Part shown: piece by piece, positions 8,196 through 16,882 of the stretch | Numbering within the stretch: the stretch's first letter is position 1 | Layout: every line of letters starts with the position of its first letter | Source: Solibacillus silvestris | GTDB lineage: Bacteria > Bacillota > Bacilli > Bacillales_A > Planococcaceae | Direction of reading: 5' to 3' | Length of the DNA stretch: 64,000 nucleotides | Assembly: GCA_001586195.1 (NCBI GenBank) | Contig: CP014609.1 | Span: 93,501 to 157,500, forward strand | Translations under genes and position numbers: made by a program | Notes under the pieces: generated by a model | The model's input: only the letters and a program-made list of their open reading frames with translations | Database searches by the model: none | Told to the model about the DNA's origin: nothing

Positions 8196-8993
8196 TTATT
8201 TATTGAACAGATCAAATAATCCGCCGATGCCGCCTTCACCTGCGTCTTTACCGCCACCGCCTTGAGAAATCGGTGCTGCAGCAAACACACGGCTTGCCAG
8301 ACGGCTGAATGGCAATGATTGTACCCAAACTGTACCAGGACCGGAAAGCGTTGCAAAGAATAAACCTTCTCCACCGAATAAAGCCGTTTTAATGCCGCTT
8401 ACCATTTCGATATTGTAGTTTACATCTTGTGTCATCGCAACTAGACAGCCTGTATCAATGCGCAATGTTTCGCCTGGCTGAAGTTTACGTTCATAAATTG
8501 TACCGCCTGCATGCACAAAAGCCATACCGTCTCCTTCAAGCTTTTGCATAATAAACCCTTCACCACCGAAGAATCCTGTACCTAATTTCTTCTGGAATTC
8601 TACGCCAACCGATACACCTTTTGCCGCAGCTAAAAATGCGTCTTTTTGACAGATGATTTTGCCGTCCAATTCGCTTAAATTCATAGGAATGATTTTACCT
8701 GGATATGGAGAAGCAAAATACACTTTACGCTTGCCCATGCCGTTGTTAGTGAACGTTGTCATGAATAAGCTTTCACCTGTAATTAAACGTTTTCCTGCGC
8801 CAAGTAATTTCCCCATTAATCCGGAGCCCTGATTTGCAGAGCCATCACCAAATACTGTTTCCATCTGGATTTGATCTTCCATCATCATTAAACTTCCGGC
8901 TTCTGCTACAACCGTCTCCTGCGGGTCAAGCTCCACTTCTACAAACTGCATATCATCGCCGTGTAAAACGTAGTCGATTTCATGATTTTTCAT
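8196..8993 (-). CDS. AIM24/TIGR00266 family protein
   Basis: A 265-aa protein with the beta-rich AIM24 fold: EVELDPQETVVAEAGSLMMM at the N-terminus, the repeated pattern FFGGEGFIMQKLEGDGMAFV and GEGLFFATLSGPGTVWVQSL. It ends in a Gly-rich tail. The family is widespread; a precise role in bacteria is not established. AAGGGGA precedes the start. It stands alone, divergent from the lysine operon. Confidence 0.85.
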   Translation of the reverse strand: MKNHEIDYVLHGDDMQFVEVELDPQETVVAEAGSLMMMEDQIQMETVFGDGSANQGSGLMGKLLGAGKRLITGESLFMTTFTNNGMGKRKVYFASPYPGKIIPMNLSELDGKIICQKDAFLAAAKGVSVGVEFQKKLGTGFFGGEGFIMQKLEGDGMAFVHAGGTIYERKLQPGETLRIDTGCLVAMTQDVNYNIEMVSGIKTALFGGEGLFFATLSGPGTVWVQSLPFSRLASRVFAAAPISQGGGGKDAGEGGIGGLFDLFNK

Positions 8994-9187
8994 TTTTATG
9001 TCCCCTTACAATTCAATTTAATATTTACAATAATAGATACGCTTGAAGATTCCAAAAGTTTCAAAACGGAGAAAATAATATTTGGCAATGAATAATATTC
9101 GTTCGTTATTCTTTTTGAGAGAAAAAGGGAATAAAGTAGAGAATGTCGAATAATAAAAAGGTAAATGAGAATTTGTGAGGTGGAGAA

Positions 9188-10669
9188 ATGAAGCTGTTAA
9201 ATTTTATTGGTGGAGAATGGATAGAAGACAATTCATTGCAAACGATGCCTGTGATCAATCCTGCAAATGGTGAACAGTTAGGAACGATACCACTTTCGAC
9301 AAAATTCCAAGTCGAACTTGCTGCACAAAAGGCGAAGGAGGCCCAAAAACAATGGGCACTTGTCCCTGCGCCAAAGCGTGCGGATTATTTATATGAAATT
9401 GCATTTAAACTGAAAGAAAAGAAAGAACATCTTGCGCAAATATTAACGAAGGAAATGGGCAAGGTCATTGAAGAAGCACGCGGGGAAGTGCAAGAAGGAA
9501 TCGACATGGCACTTTATATGGCAGCGGAGGGAAGACGTTTATTTGGAGAAACGGTCCCGTCGGAATTGCCGAATAAGTTTGCGATGAGTGTACGCGCACC
9601 GATTGGAGTGGCTGGACTTATTACGCCGTGGAATTTTCCGATTGCAATTGCAACATGGAAGTCTTTCCCTGCACTCGTTGCCGGTAATACGGTTATATGG
9701 AAGCCTTCTAACGAAACACCTTTCATGGCTTACGAGCTTGCCAAAATATTTGAAGAGGTCGGCTTACCGCCTGGTGTCGTCAACGTTGTATTCGGTTCCG
9801 GTCCTACGGTGGGAACAGCGATCGTCGAGCATCCGGACATCCGTGTGATTTCCTTTACAGGGTCAACAACGACAGGAAGCAAAGTAGCCGAGCTTGGCGG
9901 AAAACATCTGAAGAAAGTTTCGCTTGAAATGGGCGGGAAAAATGCGGTCATTGTAATGGATGATGCTAATTTGGATTTAGCGCTTGAAGGTATTTTATGG
10001 AGTGCTTTTGGTACGGCTGGGCAGCGCTGTACAGCATGCAGCCGTGTAATCGTGCATAAAAATGTAAAACAGGAGTTGGAAAATCGTCTTGTGGAAGCAA
10101 CGAAGCAGCTGACAATCGGAGACGGATTGGACCCTTCAGTTAAAGTAGGGCCAGTCATTAATAAGGCCGCACTGGAAAAAATTAATCATTATGTACAGAT
10201 CGGTAAGCAGCAAGGCGCAAACTTGCTGATTGGCGGAGAAATTTTATCAGAAGGCGAATTGTCAAAAGGCTATTACTATGCCCCGACAATTTTTACCGAT
10301 GTGGAGGCAACTAGTATTCTTGCACAGGAGGAAATTTTCGGTCCTGTTATTAGTATTATTGAAGTTAGCAGTTTGGAAGAGGCGATTGAAGTAAATAACG
10401 GTGTGAAGTTTGGCTTATCAAGCTCGATTTTCTCACAAGATATCAACAAAATCTTCAAAGCACAGCAGTTGCTTGATACAGGAATTGTTTATGTAAATGC
10501 CGGTACAACAGGTGCGGAAATTCACTTGCCGTTTGGCGGTACAAAGGGTACAGGAAATGGCCACCGCGATTCAGGGCAGGCAGCGCTTGATGTGTATACG
10601 GAATGGAAGAGTATTTATGTAGACTACAGCGGCAAGTTGCAACGTGCCCAAATCGATAATAACGCTTGA
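9188..10669 (+). CDS. Aldehyde dehydrogenase, likely 2-aminoadipate semialdehyde dehydrogenase
   Basis: A 493-aa NAD(P)-dependent aldehyde dehydrogenase. It shows [20 protein letters not shown] (oxyanion Asn), catalytic Glu in [11 protein letters not shown], catalytic Cys in [10 protein letters not shown] and [19 protein letters not shown] precedes ATG 9188. The next gene makes 2-aminoadipate 6-semialdehyde/piperideine-6-carboxylate from lysine, which is the natural substrate by context. The C-terminal [19 protein letters not shown] is shared, as I recall, with aldehyde dehydrogenases of that step. A generic succinate-semialdehyde dehydrogenase is the main alternative. Confidence 0.8.
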   Translation: MKLLNFIGGEWIEDNSLQTMPVINPANGEQLGTIPLSTKFQVELAAQKAKEAQKQWALVPAPKRADYLYEIAFKLKEKKEHLAQILTKEMGKVIEEARGEVQEGIDMALYMAAEGRRLFGETVPSELPNKFAMSVRAPIGVAGLITPWNFPIAIATWKSFPALVAGNTVIWKPSNETPFMAYELAKIFEEVGLPPGVVNVVFGSGPTVGTAIVEHPDIRVISFTGSTTTGSKVAELGGKHLKKVSLEMGGKNAVIVMDDANLDLALEGILWSAFGTAGQRCTACSRVIVHKNVKQELENRLVEATKQLTIGDGLDPSVKVGPVINKAALEKINHYVQIGKQQGANLLIGGEILSEGELSKGYYYAPTIFTDVEATSILAQEEIFGPVISIIEVSSLEEAIEVNNGVKFGLSSSIFSQDINKIFKAQQLLDTGIVYVNAGTTGAEIHLPFGGTKGTGNGHRDSGQAALDVYTEWKSIYVDYSGKLQRAQIDNNA

Positions 10670-10761
10670 TGATTCATCTACTCGAATCATCGCATCTCAA
10701 AAAATATGTGGACGCAATCACGCTGATGCGTAATTGACTTAATAAAAAAGGGGATGTTTAC

Positions 10762-11934
10762 ATGAAAGTAGTAGTGTTAGGTGCAGGATTGATGGGGAAA
10801 GAAGTAGCACGCGATTTAGTCCGTAGTGAAGATGTGAAGAAGATCTTTTTAGCCGATGTTTCAACAGCTCCTGCAAAGGAATTCGTTAATTCATTAAATA
10901 CAGATAAGGTGGAAGTTGTACAGCTTGATGCAGAAGATGACAAAGCATTGCGTGATGTCATCAGCCACGGCGATGTAGTAGTGAATGCGCTGTTCTATAA
11001 GTTTAATGAACGTGTGGCAAAAGCGGCAATTGATGCAGGGGTACATTCAGTAGACTTAGGAGGCCACATTGGCGGGATTACAGAATCTATTTTCGAACTG
11101 CACGGTCAGGCAGTCGATAAAGGTGTCACGATTATTCCGGATCTAGGTGTAGCACCGGGAATGATTAATATTTTGACAGGTTATGGGGCGACAAAGATTG
11201 ATTCGGTAGAGTCGATCAAACTTTATGTAGGTGGAATTCCAACAACACCACAACCTCCATTACATTATATTCGTGTGTTCTCGTTGGATGGAGTATTCGA
11301 TCACTATACAGAGCCTTCGAAAATGATTCAAAAGGGTATGCTTGCTGAGGTTGAATCTTTAACTGGACTGGAGCCGATCTACTTTGACGAGTTTGGAGTA
11401 TTGGAGGCATTCTACACATCAGGCGGAATTTCAACTTTATATAAAACATTCCCTCATGTGAAAACACTCGAATACAAGACGATCCGATACAAAGGGCATG
11501 CCGAGCAGTTTAAACTGCTTGCTGACTTAGGCTTCCTTGATAAAAACAATACCGTTGAAGCTGGTGGTCGTGAAGTAAATGTCCGAGAAGTAACAAGAGA
11601 AGTATTAGAGAAAAAACTGGATATCGGCAATAATGTCGATGCCGTACTATTACGTGCAATTATTTCAGGTGAAAAGTCAGAAGAGCAAATTACGTATGAA
11701 TATGAAATGGTCGTACGAAAAGATACAGAGCAAAACGTGACAGCGATGGCCCGTGCGACAGCAAATACGATTTCAATCGTGGCCCAAATGATCGGCAAAG
11801 GGCTGATTGGAGAGCGCGGTGTATTTGCACCGGAAACTGTTGTACCAGGTCGTGAGTTTATTCAGGAAATGGCAAGCCGTGGTGTTGACATTAAAGAAAC
11901 ATCACACCGTTCATCGATGATTGTAAAGTGGTAG
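10762..11934 (+). CDS. Lysine 6-dehydrogenase (saccharopine dehydrogenase family)
   Basis: A 390-aa protein that closely resembles the Geobacillus stearothermophilus lysine 6-dehydrogenase as I remember it: VLGAGLMGKEVARDLV (Rossmann loop), DVVVNALFYKFNE, VHSVDLGGHIGGIT, TIIPDLGVAPGMIN and LYVGGIPTTPQPPL. Such enzymes oxidatively deaminate lysine at the epsilon carbon to aminoadipate semialdehyde with NAD. It sits between an aldehyde dehydrogenase and an acyl-CoA dehydrogenase, fitting a lysine degradation operon. AAAAAGGGGA precedes ATG 10762. A saccharopine reductase role is less likely because a partner saccharopine enzyme is absent. Confidence 0.82.
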   Translation: MKVVVLGAGLMGKEVARDLVRSEDVKKIFLADVSTAPAKEFVNSLNTDKVEVVQLDAEDDKALRDVISHGDVVVNALFYKFNERVAKAAIDAGVHSVDLGGHIGGITESIFELHGQAVDKGVTIIPDLGVAPGMINILTGYGATKIDSVESIKLYVGGIPTTPQPPLHYIRVFSLDGVFDHYTEPSKMIQKGMLAEVESLTGLEPIYFDEFGVLEAFYTSGGISTLYKTFPHVKTLEYKTIRYKGHAEQFKLLADLGFLDKNNTVEAGGREVNVREVTREVLEKKLDIGNNVDAVLLRAIISGEKSEEQITYEYEMVVRKDTEQNVTAMARATANTISIVAQMIGKGLIGERGVFAPETVVPGREFIQEMASRGVDIKETSHRSSMIVKW

Positions 11935-11944
11935 GAGTGAAGCG

Positions 11945-13135
11945 ATGAATTTCGAGTTCACAGAAGAACAGACGCTTTTACGAAAAACTGTGAGGCAATT
12001 CGTTGATGCAGAGATTATCCCTTATATTGCGGAATGGGATGCGGGCGGTGGTTTTGACCCGAAAATATGGAAGCATCTCGCCGAACTGGGCTTAATGGGC
12101 GTTTGTGTACCGGAGAAGTACGGTGGAGCAGGAATGGACTATAATTCGCTTGCAATTGTCTGTGAGGAGCTGGAGCGCGGAGATACGGCATTTCGTACAG
12201 CCGTTTCCGTGCATACTGGCTTGAATAGTATGACGCTCATGCAATGGGGAACAGAAGAACAGAAGGAAAAATATTTGGTGCCCCAGGCAAAGGGAGAGAA
12301 AATTGGCGCGTTCGGTCTGACAGAACCCGGAGCAGGCTCGGATGTTGCGGCAATGAGTTCATTTGCGAAGCGCAATGGGGACCATTTTATTTTGAACGGT
12401 CAAAAGACATGGATTTCCTTATGTGATATTGCGGATCATTTCCTTGTTTTTGCGTATACAGATAAGGAAAAAGCGCATCACGGCATTTCCGCATTTATCG
12501 TTGAACGTGAATGGGCAGGGTTTAGCTCAAAGGCGATCAAGGGCAAATACGGTATTCGTGCAGGCAATACAGGTGAACTGTTCTTTGAGGACGTCAAAGT
12601 ACCGGCAGAAAATTTGCTCGGTGAAGAAGGCGAAGGGTTTAAAATTGCGATGTCCGCATTGGATAATGGCCGTTTTACTGTTGCTGCAGGCGCGGTTGGC
12701 TTAATACAAGCGTGTATCGAAGCGAGCGTCAAGTACTGCAAAGAACGGGAAACTTTCGGGAAGCCGATTGGTGAGCATCAGCTAGTCGGTCAAATGCTCG
12801 CAAAAATGGAAGCCGGCTATGAAATGAGTCGCCTGCTCGTGTATCGTGCAGGTGAGCTGAAAAATAAAGGCGTCCGCAACACTAGGGAAACATCTCTCGC
12901 CAAATGGCAGGCGTGCGACTTTGCGAATAAAGCTGCGGATGATGCAGTTCAAATTCACGGGGCGTACGGTTATTCCGATGAGTACCCGGTAGCCCGTTAT
13001 TTACGCAATTCCAAAGCACCGGTCATTTATGAAGGGACACGTGAAATCCATACAATGATGCAGGCAGATTATGTGCTTGGCAAACGCGCGGATAAGAAAT
13101 TACGCCGGATGCTGCCAAGCTGGCCGTTTGAATAA
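11945..13135 (+). CDS. Acyl-CoA dehydrogenase (possibly glutaryl-CoA)
   Basis: A 396-aa FAD enzyme with the family signatures GAFGLTEPGAGSDVAAM (FAD/substrate loop), VQIHGAYGYSDEYPVARYLR and the catalytic Glu in APVIYEGTREIH near the C-terminus. AGGAGTGA lies before ATG 11945, 10 bp after lysine dehydrogenase, so it is the third gene of the operon. Lysine breakdown through aminoadipate yields glutaryl-CoA, so glutaryl-CoA dehydrogenase activity is a reasonable inference; short-chain acyl-CoA dehydrogenase is the alternative. Confidence 0.87.
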   Translation: MNFEFTEEQTLLRKTVRQFVDAEIIPYIAEWDAGGGFDPKIWKHLAELGLMGVCVPEKYGGAGMDYNSLAIVCEELERGDTAFRTAVSVHTGLNSMTLMQWGTEEQKEKYLVPQAKGEKIGAFGLTEPGAGSDVAAMSSFAKRNGDHFILNGQKTWISLCDIADHFLVFAYTDKEKAHHGISAFIVEREWAGFSSKAIKGKYGIRAGNTGELFFEDVKVPAENLLGEEGEGFKIAMSALDNGRFTVAAGAVGLIQACIEASVKYCKERETFGKPIGEHQLVGQMLAKMEAGYEMSRLLVYRAGELKNKGVRNTRETSLAKWQACDFANKAADDAVQIHGAYGYSDEYPVARYLRNSKAPVIYEGTREIHTMMQADYVLGKRADKKLRRMLPSWPFE

Positions 13136-13143
13136 CTTCATGA

Positions 13144-13177
13144 AGCGGAAGGGTTATGCAGACCTTTCGCTTTTTTT
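13144..13177 (+). terminator. Terminator of the lysine operon
   Basis: GCGGAAGGG and CCTTTCGC pair (one G-U) around TTATGCAGA and are followed by seven T residues. Confidence 0.8.
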
Positions 13178-13213
13178 ATATTGTAAGCAGCAGCCAGGTG
13201 ATTCGGCCGGATT

Positions 13214-13364
13214 GACGAATATAAAGGTAATAGTGGCTAATAAAAAATAAATACGGCTAATATATTTCAAATTGGCGAATACCTTGCTGGATTTGACGAT
13301 TATGTTAAGTGAAATGACGAATATGAAAAGGAAAGTGACGAATAAGTCAGTCCAAGTGGCAATT
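13214..13364 (+). repeat. 21-bp phased word array C (GACGAAT / GGCTAAT type)
   Basis: GACGAAT, GGCTAAT, GGCGAAT, GACGATT or GGCAATT starts at 13214, 13235, 13255, 13274, 13295, 13316, 13337 and 13358: eight units, spacings 21, 20, 19, 21, 21, 21, 21. Words vary within a G-[AG]-C-[GT]-A-A-T scheme while the spacers share nothing. It lies after the lysine operon terminator. The rest of the 349-bp gap holds only the upstream region of the GNAT gene. Confidence 0.72.
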
Positions 13365-13484
13365 ACCGCCTAGAAAAGGGCCAACAAAAATATACGGTCC
13401 AGTAAATTAGGCGTCTTTGCTATTTGGAAATTCATGTTAATATAAAATTGAAATAATGAATCAGTATTAAAGGGGAGATTTGGA

Positions 13485-13967
13485 ATGGTAATAATTCGGA
13501 CAATGCATGTTGAAGACATACCTCAAGTTCAGGATGTTGCAAAAAAATCTTGGAATGCTACATATGAAGGAATCATTCCTTTTGAGATCCAAGAAAAATT
13601 CCTGAAAGTTGCCTACAATAACGATAGGATGAAACAACGATTGGAACGTTCTTTTCTTTTTGTAGCTGAAATTGACAGTAATGTTGTAGGGTTCGCGAAT
13701 TTCTCTCCTGTTTATGATGAGGGGAAAGCGGAACTCGGGGCGATCTACCTTTATCCAGAATATCAGGGAAAAGGGATTGGCTCGGCTTTATTGCAAAAAG
13801 GAATTAATGAACTGGAAGGCGTAGAGGAAATTTATATAAACGTCGAAAGGGACAATGAAATCGGCAAAAGCTTTTATGATGCAAAAGGCTTTCAGGTTTT
13901 GAAAGAGTTCGATGATAATTTTGAGGGATATATATTAAAAACAGTGCGAATGGTTTTAAATGTATAG
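13485..13967 (+). CDS. GNAT family N-acetyltransferase
   Basis: A 160-aa single-domain acetyltransferase. The acetyl-CoA binding segment is LGAIYLYPEYQGKGIGSALL (residues about 85-104), with VERDNEIGKSFYDAKGFQVL typical of motif B. The substrate cannot be told. AAAGGGGAG precedes the ATG. It may be co-transcribed with the SnoaL-like gene 36 bp downstream. Confidence 0.85.
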   Translation: MVIIRTMHVEDIPQVQDVAKKSWNATYEGIIPFEIQEKFLKVAYNNDRMKQRLERSFLFVAEIDSNVVGFANFSPVYDEGKAELGAIYLYPEYQGKGIGSALLQKGINELEGVEEIYINVERDNEIGKSFYDAKGFQVLKEFDDNFEGYILKTVRMVLNV

Positions 13968-14003
13968 CTTTGTCAGTAAAGATAATCAAAGGGGGAAATA
14001 AAT

Positions 14004-14438
14004 ATGAATACTGAAGTTCAAAACCTATACAATAAACTCATTGATGGCTGGAATAGACGTGATGCTCAAGGGATGTCTGATCCATTCGCAGAACATGGAG
14101 TCCAAATTGGATTTGACGGAAGTAAGCTGATAGGCAAAGAAGAAATTTTTTCGCATCTTTTTACTATTTTCGAAAACCATCCAACCGCTCCTTTTATAAC
14201 GAAAGTAAAAGAGATACGTTCGCTGGGAACTGATGCAGCAATTTTATATGCTATTGCAGGAATGATTCCTCCTGGGAAATCAGATATTGAACCCGCAGTA
14301 AATGCCCATCAAACACTAGTCGCTGTGAAAAAAGACAACGGTTGGCAAGTTGAGCTATTTCAAAATACCCCTGCACAGTTTCATGGAAGACTGGAATTAG
14401 TGGAGGAAATGACGGAAGAATTAAGGGAGTTGCTTTAG
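14004..14438 (+). CDS. SgcJ/EcaC (SnoaL-like, NTF2-fold) protein
   Basis: A 144-aa small cone-shaped NTF2-fold protein: VQNLYNKLIDGWNRRDAQGM at the N-terminus, the LIGKEEIFSHL segment, and a C-terminal WQVELFQNTPAQFHGR strand pair, all typical of the SgcJ/EcaC group. These are often called oxidoreductases but the activity is unproven. GGGGG precedes the start. Confidence 0.8.
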   Translation: MNTEVQNLYNKLIDGWNRRDAQGMSDPFAEHGVQIGFDGSKLIGKEEIFSHLFTIFENHPTAPFITKVKEIRSLGTDAAILYAIAGMIPPGKSDIEPAVNAHQTLVAVKKDNGWQVELFQNTPAQFHGRLELVEEMTEELRELL

Positions 14439-14459
14439 TTTTAGTGGAGAGTGATAGGA

Positions 14460-14540
14460 ATGGTTAATTGGAAGAAGAGTAAGGGAGTGCTGGGTGCGGT
14501 CGTTTTATGTGGTGTGATTTGGTTTGCCCATCCGGCATAA
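14460..14540 (+). pseudogene. 26-aa signal-like peptide, possible remnant of a secreted protein
   Basis: ATG 14460 gives MVNWKKSKGVLGAVVLCGVI then WFAHPA and a TAA. The basic N-terminus plus hydrophobic core looks like a signal peptide. The same frame stays open after the TAA for another 15 codons (VQVNELEVQISAQYT, to 14588), as if a nonsense mutation or decay had cut a small exported protein. The ribosome site is weak (GGAGAG at long spacing). It could also be a true short membrane peptide. Confidence 0.35.
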
Positions 14541-14628
14541 GTACAGGTAAACGAATTGGAAGTACAAATAAGTGCGCAATATACGTAAGGTTATACATAG
14601 TGTTTGGGTGTTTTGAGAGTGAAGAAGG

Positions 14629-14664
14629 GCGAGCTTAGCATACTGAGCTTGCTTTTTTATTTTA
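14629..14664 (+). terminator. Intrinsic terminator
   Basis: GCGAGCTTAG / CTGAGCTTGC stem (with G-U pairs), CATA loop and a T run. It closes the GNAT/SnoaL region. Confidence 0.75.
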
Positions 14665-14820
14665 TACAACGAATAGCAATAAATGTTTTAAATAAGCCGA
14701 AAGAGCGAATGCTAAATGAAGTATAAATGACTAAAAGAAGTGTAAATTATGATTCTATATATGGATAAAGGATTAGGTTATATTAACCGAATTTCGATAT
14801 TTCAGTATATTTATTTGGAT

Positions 14821-14849
14821 AATAAAATTATATATGGAATAATTTTATT
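14821..14849 (+). promoter_or_regulatory. Perfect inverted repeat before the carbonic anhydrase gene
   Basis: AATAAAATTAT (14821-14831) and ATAATTTTATT (14839-14849) are exact inverse copies spaced by 7 bp, ending 28 bp before the start codon. It may be an operator or a leader hairpin. The remaining AT-rich sequence 14665-14820 shows no gene. Confidence 0.35.
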
Positions 14850-14877
14850 ATTCTAGAGATAAGAGGGGTTACAGAAG

Positions 14878-15678
14878 ATGAAGAAACTTGCATACTTATT
14901 TTTAGCGATGTTCTCAAGTTTGGTGCTTGCCGCATGCACGGAACAAAAAAGTGAAGAGAAAGAAGTAATTACAACAACTGCTGATCAGAGTGACTGGTCC
15001 TATGAGGAAACGACTGGACCTGAACACTGGGGAGAACTCCATCCCAGTAATTTAGCATGTGTGAATGGAAGTGAACAATCGCCGATTAATGTTGAATTTC
15101 CCGAAGTGAAAGCAGATGGAAATTTAAAAGGGAATGAGATTCACTATGAACCAGCACCGTATACACTCGAAAATAACGGTCATACGATACAGGCCAATGC
15201 CACAACAGAAAGCAACCACATTATTTTTGAAGAAAATGAGTACAAGCTTTCACAATTTCATTTTCATACACCAAGCGAGCACCAGTTTAATGGGCAAAAC
15301 TATGATATGGAACTGCATTTAGTACATAGTGACAAGGATGGAAAGCTGGCTGTTATTGGGTTGATGATTCAAGAAGGAAATGAAAATAAACTGTTTACAT
15401 CAATGTGGAATGAATTACCGACAGATAAAACGGCAAAAGGTAATTCCGAAAAGCATATCATTGACTTACAGGCTTTACTGCCGGAGAATGAAACGACTTT
15501 CCAATATGCCGGTTCATTAACGACACCTCCTTGTACAGAAGAAGTACAATGGATTGTTTTTGAGCAGCCGATTGAAATGTCAAAAGCACAAATAAAAGCT
15601 TTCCAGCAAATTTTCCCGGATAATCACCGTCCTGTTCAGCCGATAAATGAACGGGAAATTAATAAAAGCGGAGAATGA
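14878..15678 (+). CDS. Alpha-carbonic anhydrase, lipoprotein
   Basis: A 266-aa exported zinc enzyme for CO2/bicarbonate interconversion at the cell surface. A lipoprotein signal ends in the lipobox LAAC (Cys about 19). The alpha-class core shows HWGELHP, SEQSPINV, the zinc ligands in FHFHTPSEH and ELHLVHSD, and SLTTPPCTEEVQW near the C-terminus. AGAGGGG precedes the ATG. The gene is monocistronic, with an unusual terminator after it. Confidence 0.93.
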   Translation: MKKLAYLFLAMFSSLVLAACTEQKSEEKEVITTTADQSDWSYEETTGPEHWGELHPSNLACVNGSEQSPINVEFPEVKADGNLKGNEIHYEPAPYTLENNGHTIQANATTESNHIIFEENEYKLSQFHFHTPSEHQFNGQNYDMELHLVHSDKDGKLAVIGLMIQEGNENKLFTSMWNELPTDKTAKGNSEKHIIDLQALLPENETTFQYAGSLTTPPCTEEVQWIVFEQPIEMSKAQIKAFQQIFPDNHRPVQPINEREINKSGE

Positions 15679-15688
15679 AAAGTTTAGT

Positions 15689-15774
15689 AAAAGCACGCAA
15701 ACCATTGTTGAAGTGACCCCTAAAAGTTAGACACATCTAACAATTGAGGTGCAGTTCATTGTTTGCGTGCTTTT
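15689..15774. terminator. Terminator hairpin with an inserted loop
   Basis: A perfect 14-bp inverted repeat AAAAGCACGCAAAC / GTTTGCGTGCTTTT encloses 58 bases. Removing a 50-bp element (15709-15758) and one TTGT copy restores a 4-base CATT loop, the expected form of an intrinsic terminator. Confidence 0.75.
15709..15758. mobile_element. 50-bp palindromic IS3-like mini-element (MITE-like)
   Basis: The element starts TGAAGTGACCCCTAAAAG and ends TTGAGGTGCAGTTCA, i.e. TGAA...TTCA. The two halves are imperfect inverse copies meeting at GTTAGACACATCTAAC. The ends resemble IS3/IS150-type terminal repeats (GACCCCTAAAAGTTAGACA). TTGT flanks it on both sides (15705-15708 and 15759-15762), a possible target duplication. 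There is no transposase. It may be a deletion product in which the two IS ends are fused. Confidence 0.55.
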
Positions 15775-15879
15775 GTATTAATGTTACCGAATCTAAATAC
15801 ATAGCGGATTCCTTTTATTTACTGTATAATTATCTTGAATTCAAGATAAAATATTTCAACGATGGAAAGGTGATTCAGA

Positions 15880-16593
15880 GTGATTGTACATAATCCTTCT
15901 ACTAAGCGATTTACAGCAAAGAATGAATGGCAAGAAACCCATTTTAGTTTTTCATTTGGTCCGTATTATGATGAAGAAAATATTCAATTCGGTCCATTGC
16001 GTGTTTTAAATGATGACATCGTTAAACCGAACAAAGGGTTTGGCATTCACCCGCATAGAGAGGCAGAAATTGTTTCCATTGTTTTAAAAGGGCAGTTAAA
16101 GCATGAAGATAATTTAGGGAATGTTGGTACACTTCAATACGGTAATGTGCAAAGAATGACAGCTGGTACGGGGGTACTTCATTCTGAGGTGAATCCAGCA
16201 GAAGATGAGGATACCCACTTTTTGCAATTATGGATTTTGCCAAATGAAAAGCAATTAACGCCATCATATGAAGATATTACATTTGACCATGACAAATTAA
16301 GAAATGAACTGTTACCAGTCGTATCTCATAATGCAGAGGAAAATGTAGCGATGATCAACCAGGATGTAACGCTATATCTTTCAAAAATAGATGCGGAAAG
16401 AGAAATTCAATTCCAGCAAAAAGAAGGACGTAAAATTTATGTATTTGTCATTGAAGGAGAAGTTTCTCTAAATGGGGATGTTACGTTACAAAGTCGTGAT
16501 GATGCACGAATCACCGACCTTCATTCGTTAACAATACACGCAAAAAAGGATGCATTTATCCTTTTAATCGATCTGCCTGGAGGTGAAGGATAG
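15880..16593 (+). CDS. Pirin family protein (YhhW type)
   Basis: A 237-aa bicupin. The N-terminal cupin has the metal ligands in GFGIHPHREAEIVSIVLKG (His-x-His) and the partner HSEVNPAE; LQLWILPNEK follows. Members include quercetin-2,3-dioxygenase-active pirins, but the physiological role is often unclear. GTG 15880 is the start, after AAAGGTGA; the nearby ATG hits a stop. The next gene begins directly after its stop codon. Confidence 0.88.
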   Translation: MIVHNPSTKRFTAKNEWQETHFSFSFGPYYDEENIQFGPLRVLNDDIVKPNKGFGIHPHREAEIVSIVLKGQLKHEDNLGNVGTLQYGNVQRMTAGTGVLHSEVNPAEDEDTHFLQLWILPNEKQLTPSYEDITFDHDKLRNELLPVVSHNAEENVAMINQDVTLYLSKIDAEREIQFQQKEGRKIYVFVIEGEVSLNGDVTLQSRDDARITDLHSLTIHAKKDAFILLIDLPGGEG

Positions 16594-16875
16594 ATGCTAT
16601 ATGTACGTCATACTGTTGGCAGCAGACTATTCTGTGAAACTACAGAATATGAAATCAAACCAGTTGGGGACTTTTGGGAAATTTCATTTCAAGCTGACCA
16701 GGAAACCGCAAATACGTTATTAAAATTCCGAGATGAACTCAATATTTTTTATGTAGAAGAAGATAACCAAAATCAAAAAACATGGTTCTATTCATCAGAA
16801 GGGGATGTCCATTTCTTGGAGGATGAAAGTAAATGTATAATTATTTGTGATCATAAGACCGTTTACCCGGTATAA
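16594..16875 (+). CDS. Hypothetical protein coupled to pirin gene
   Basis: A 93-aa soluble protein that starts one base after the pirin stop codon, with GGAGGTGAAGG inside the pirin end as ribosome site. No domain was recognised. It is acidic, rich in aromatic residues (WEISFQADQE, KTWFYSSEGDVHFLED) and has no membrane segment. Tight spacing argues for co-translation with pirin. Confidence 0.7.
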   Translation: MLYVRHTVGSRLFCETTEYEIKPVGDFWEISFQADQETANTLLKFRDELNIFYVEEDNQNQKTWFYSSEGDVHFLEDESKCIIICDHKTVYPV

Positions 16876-16882
16876 GTATAAA

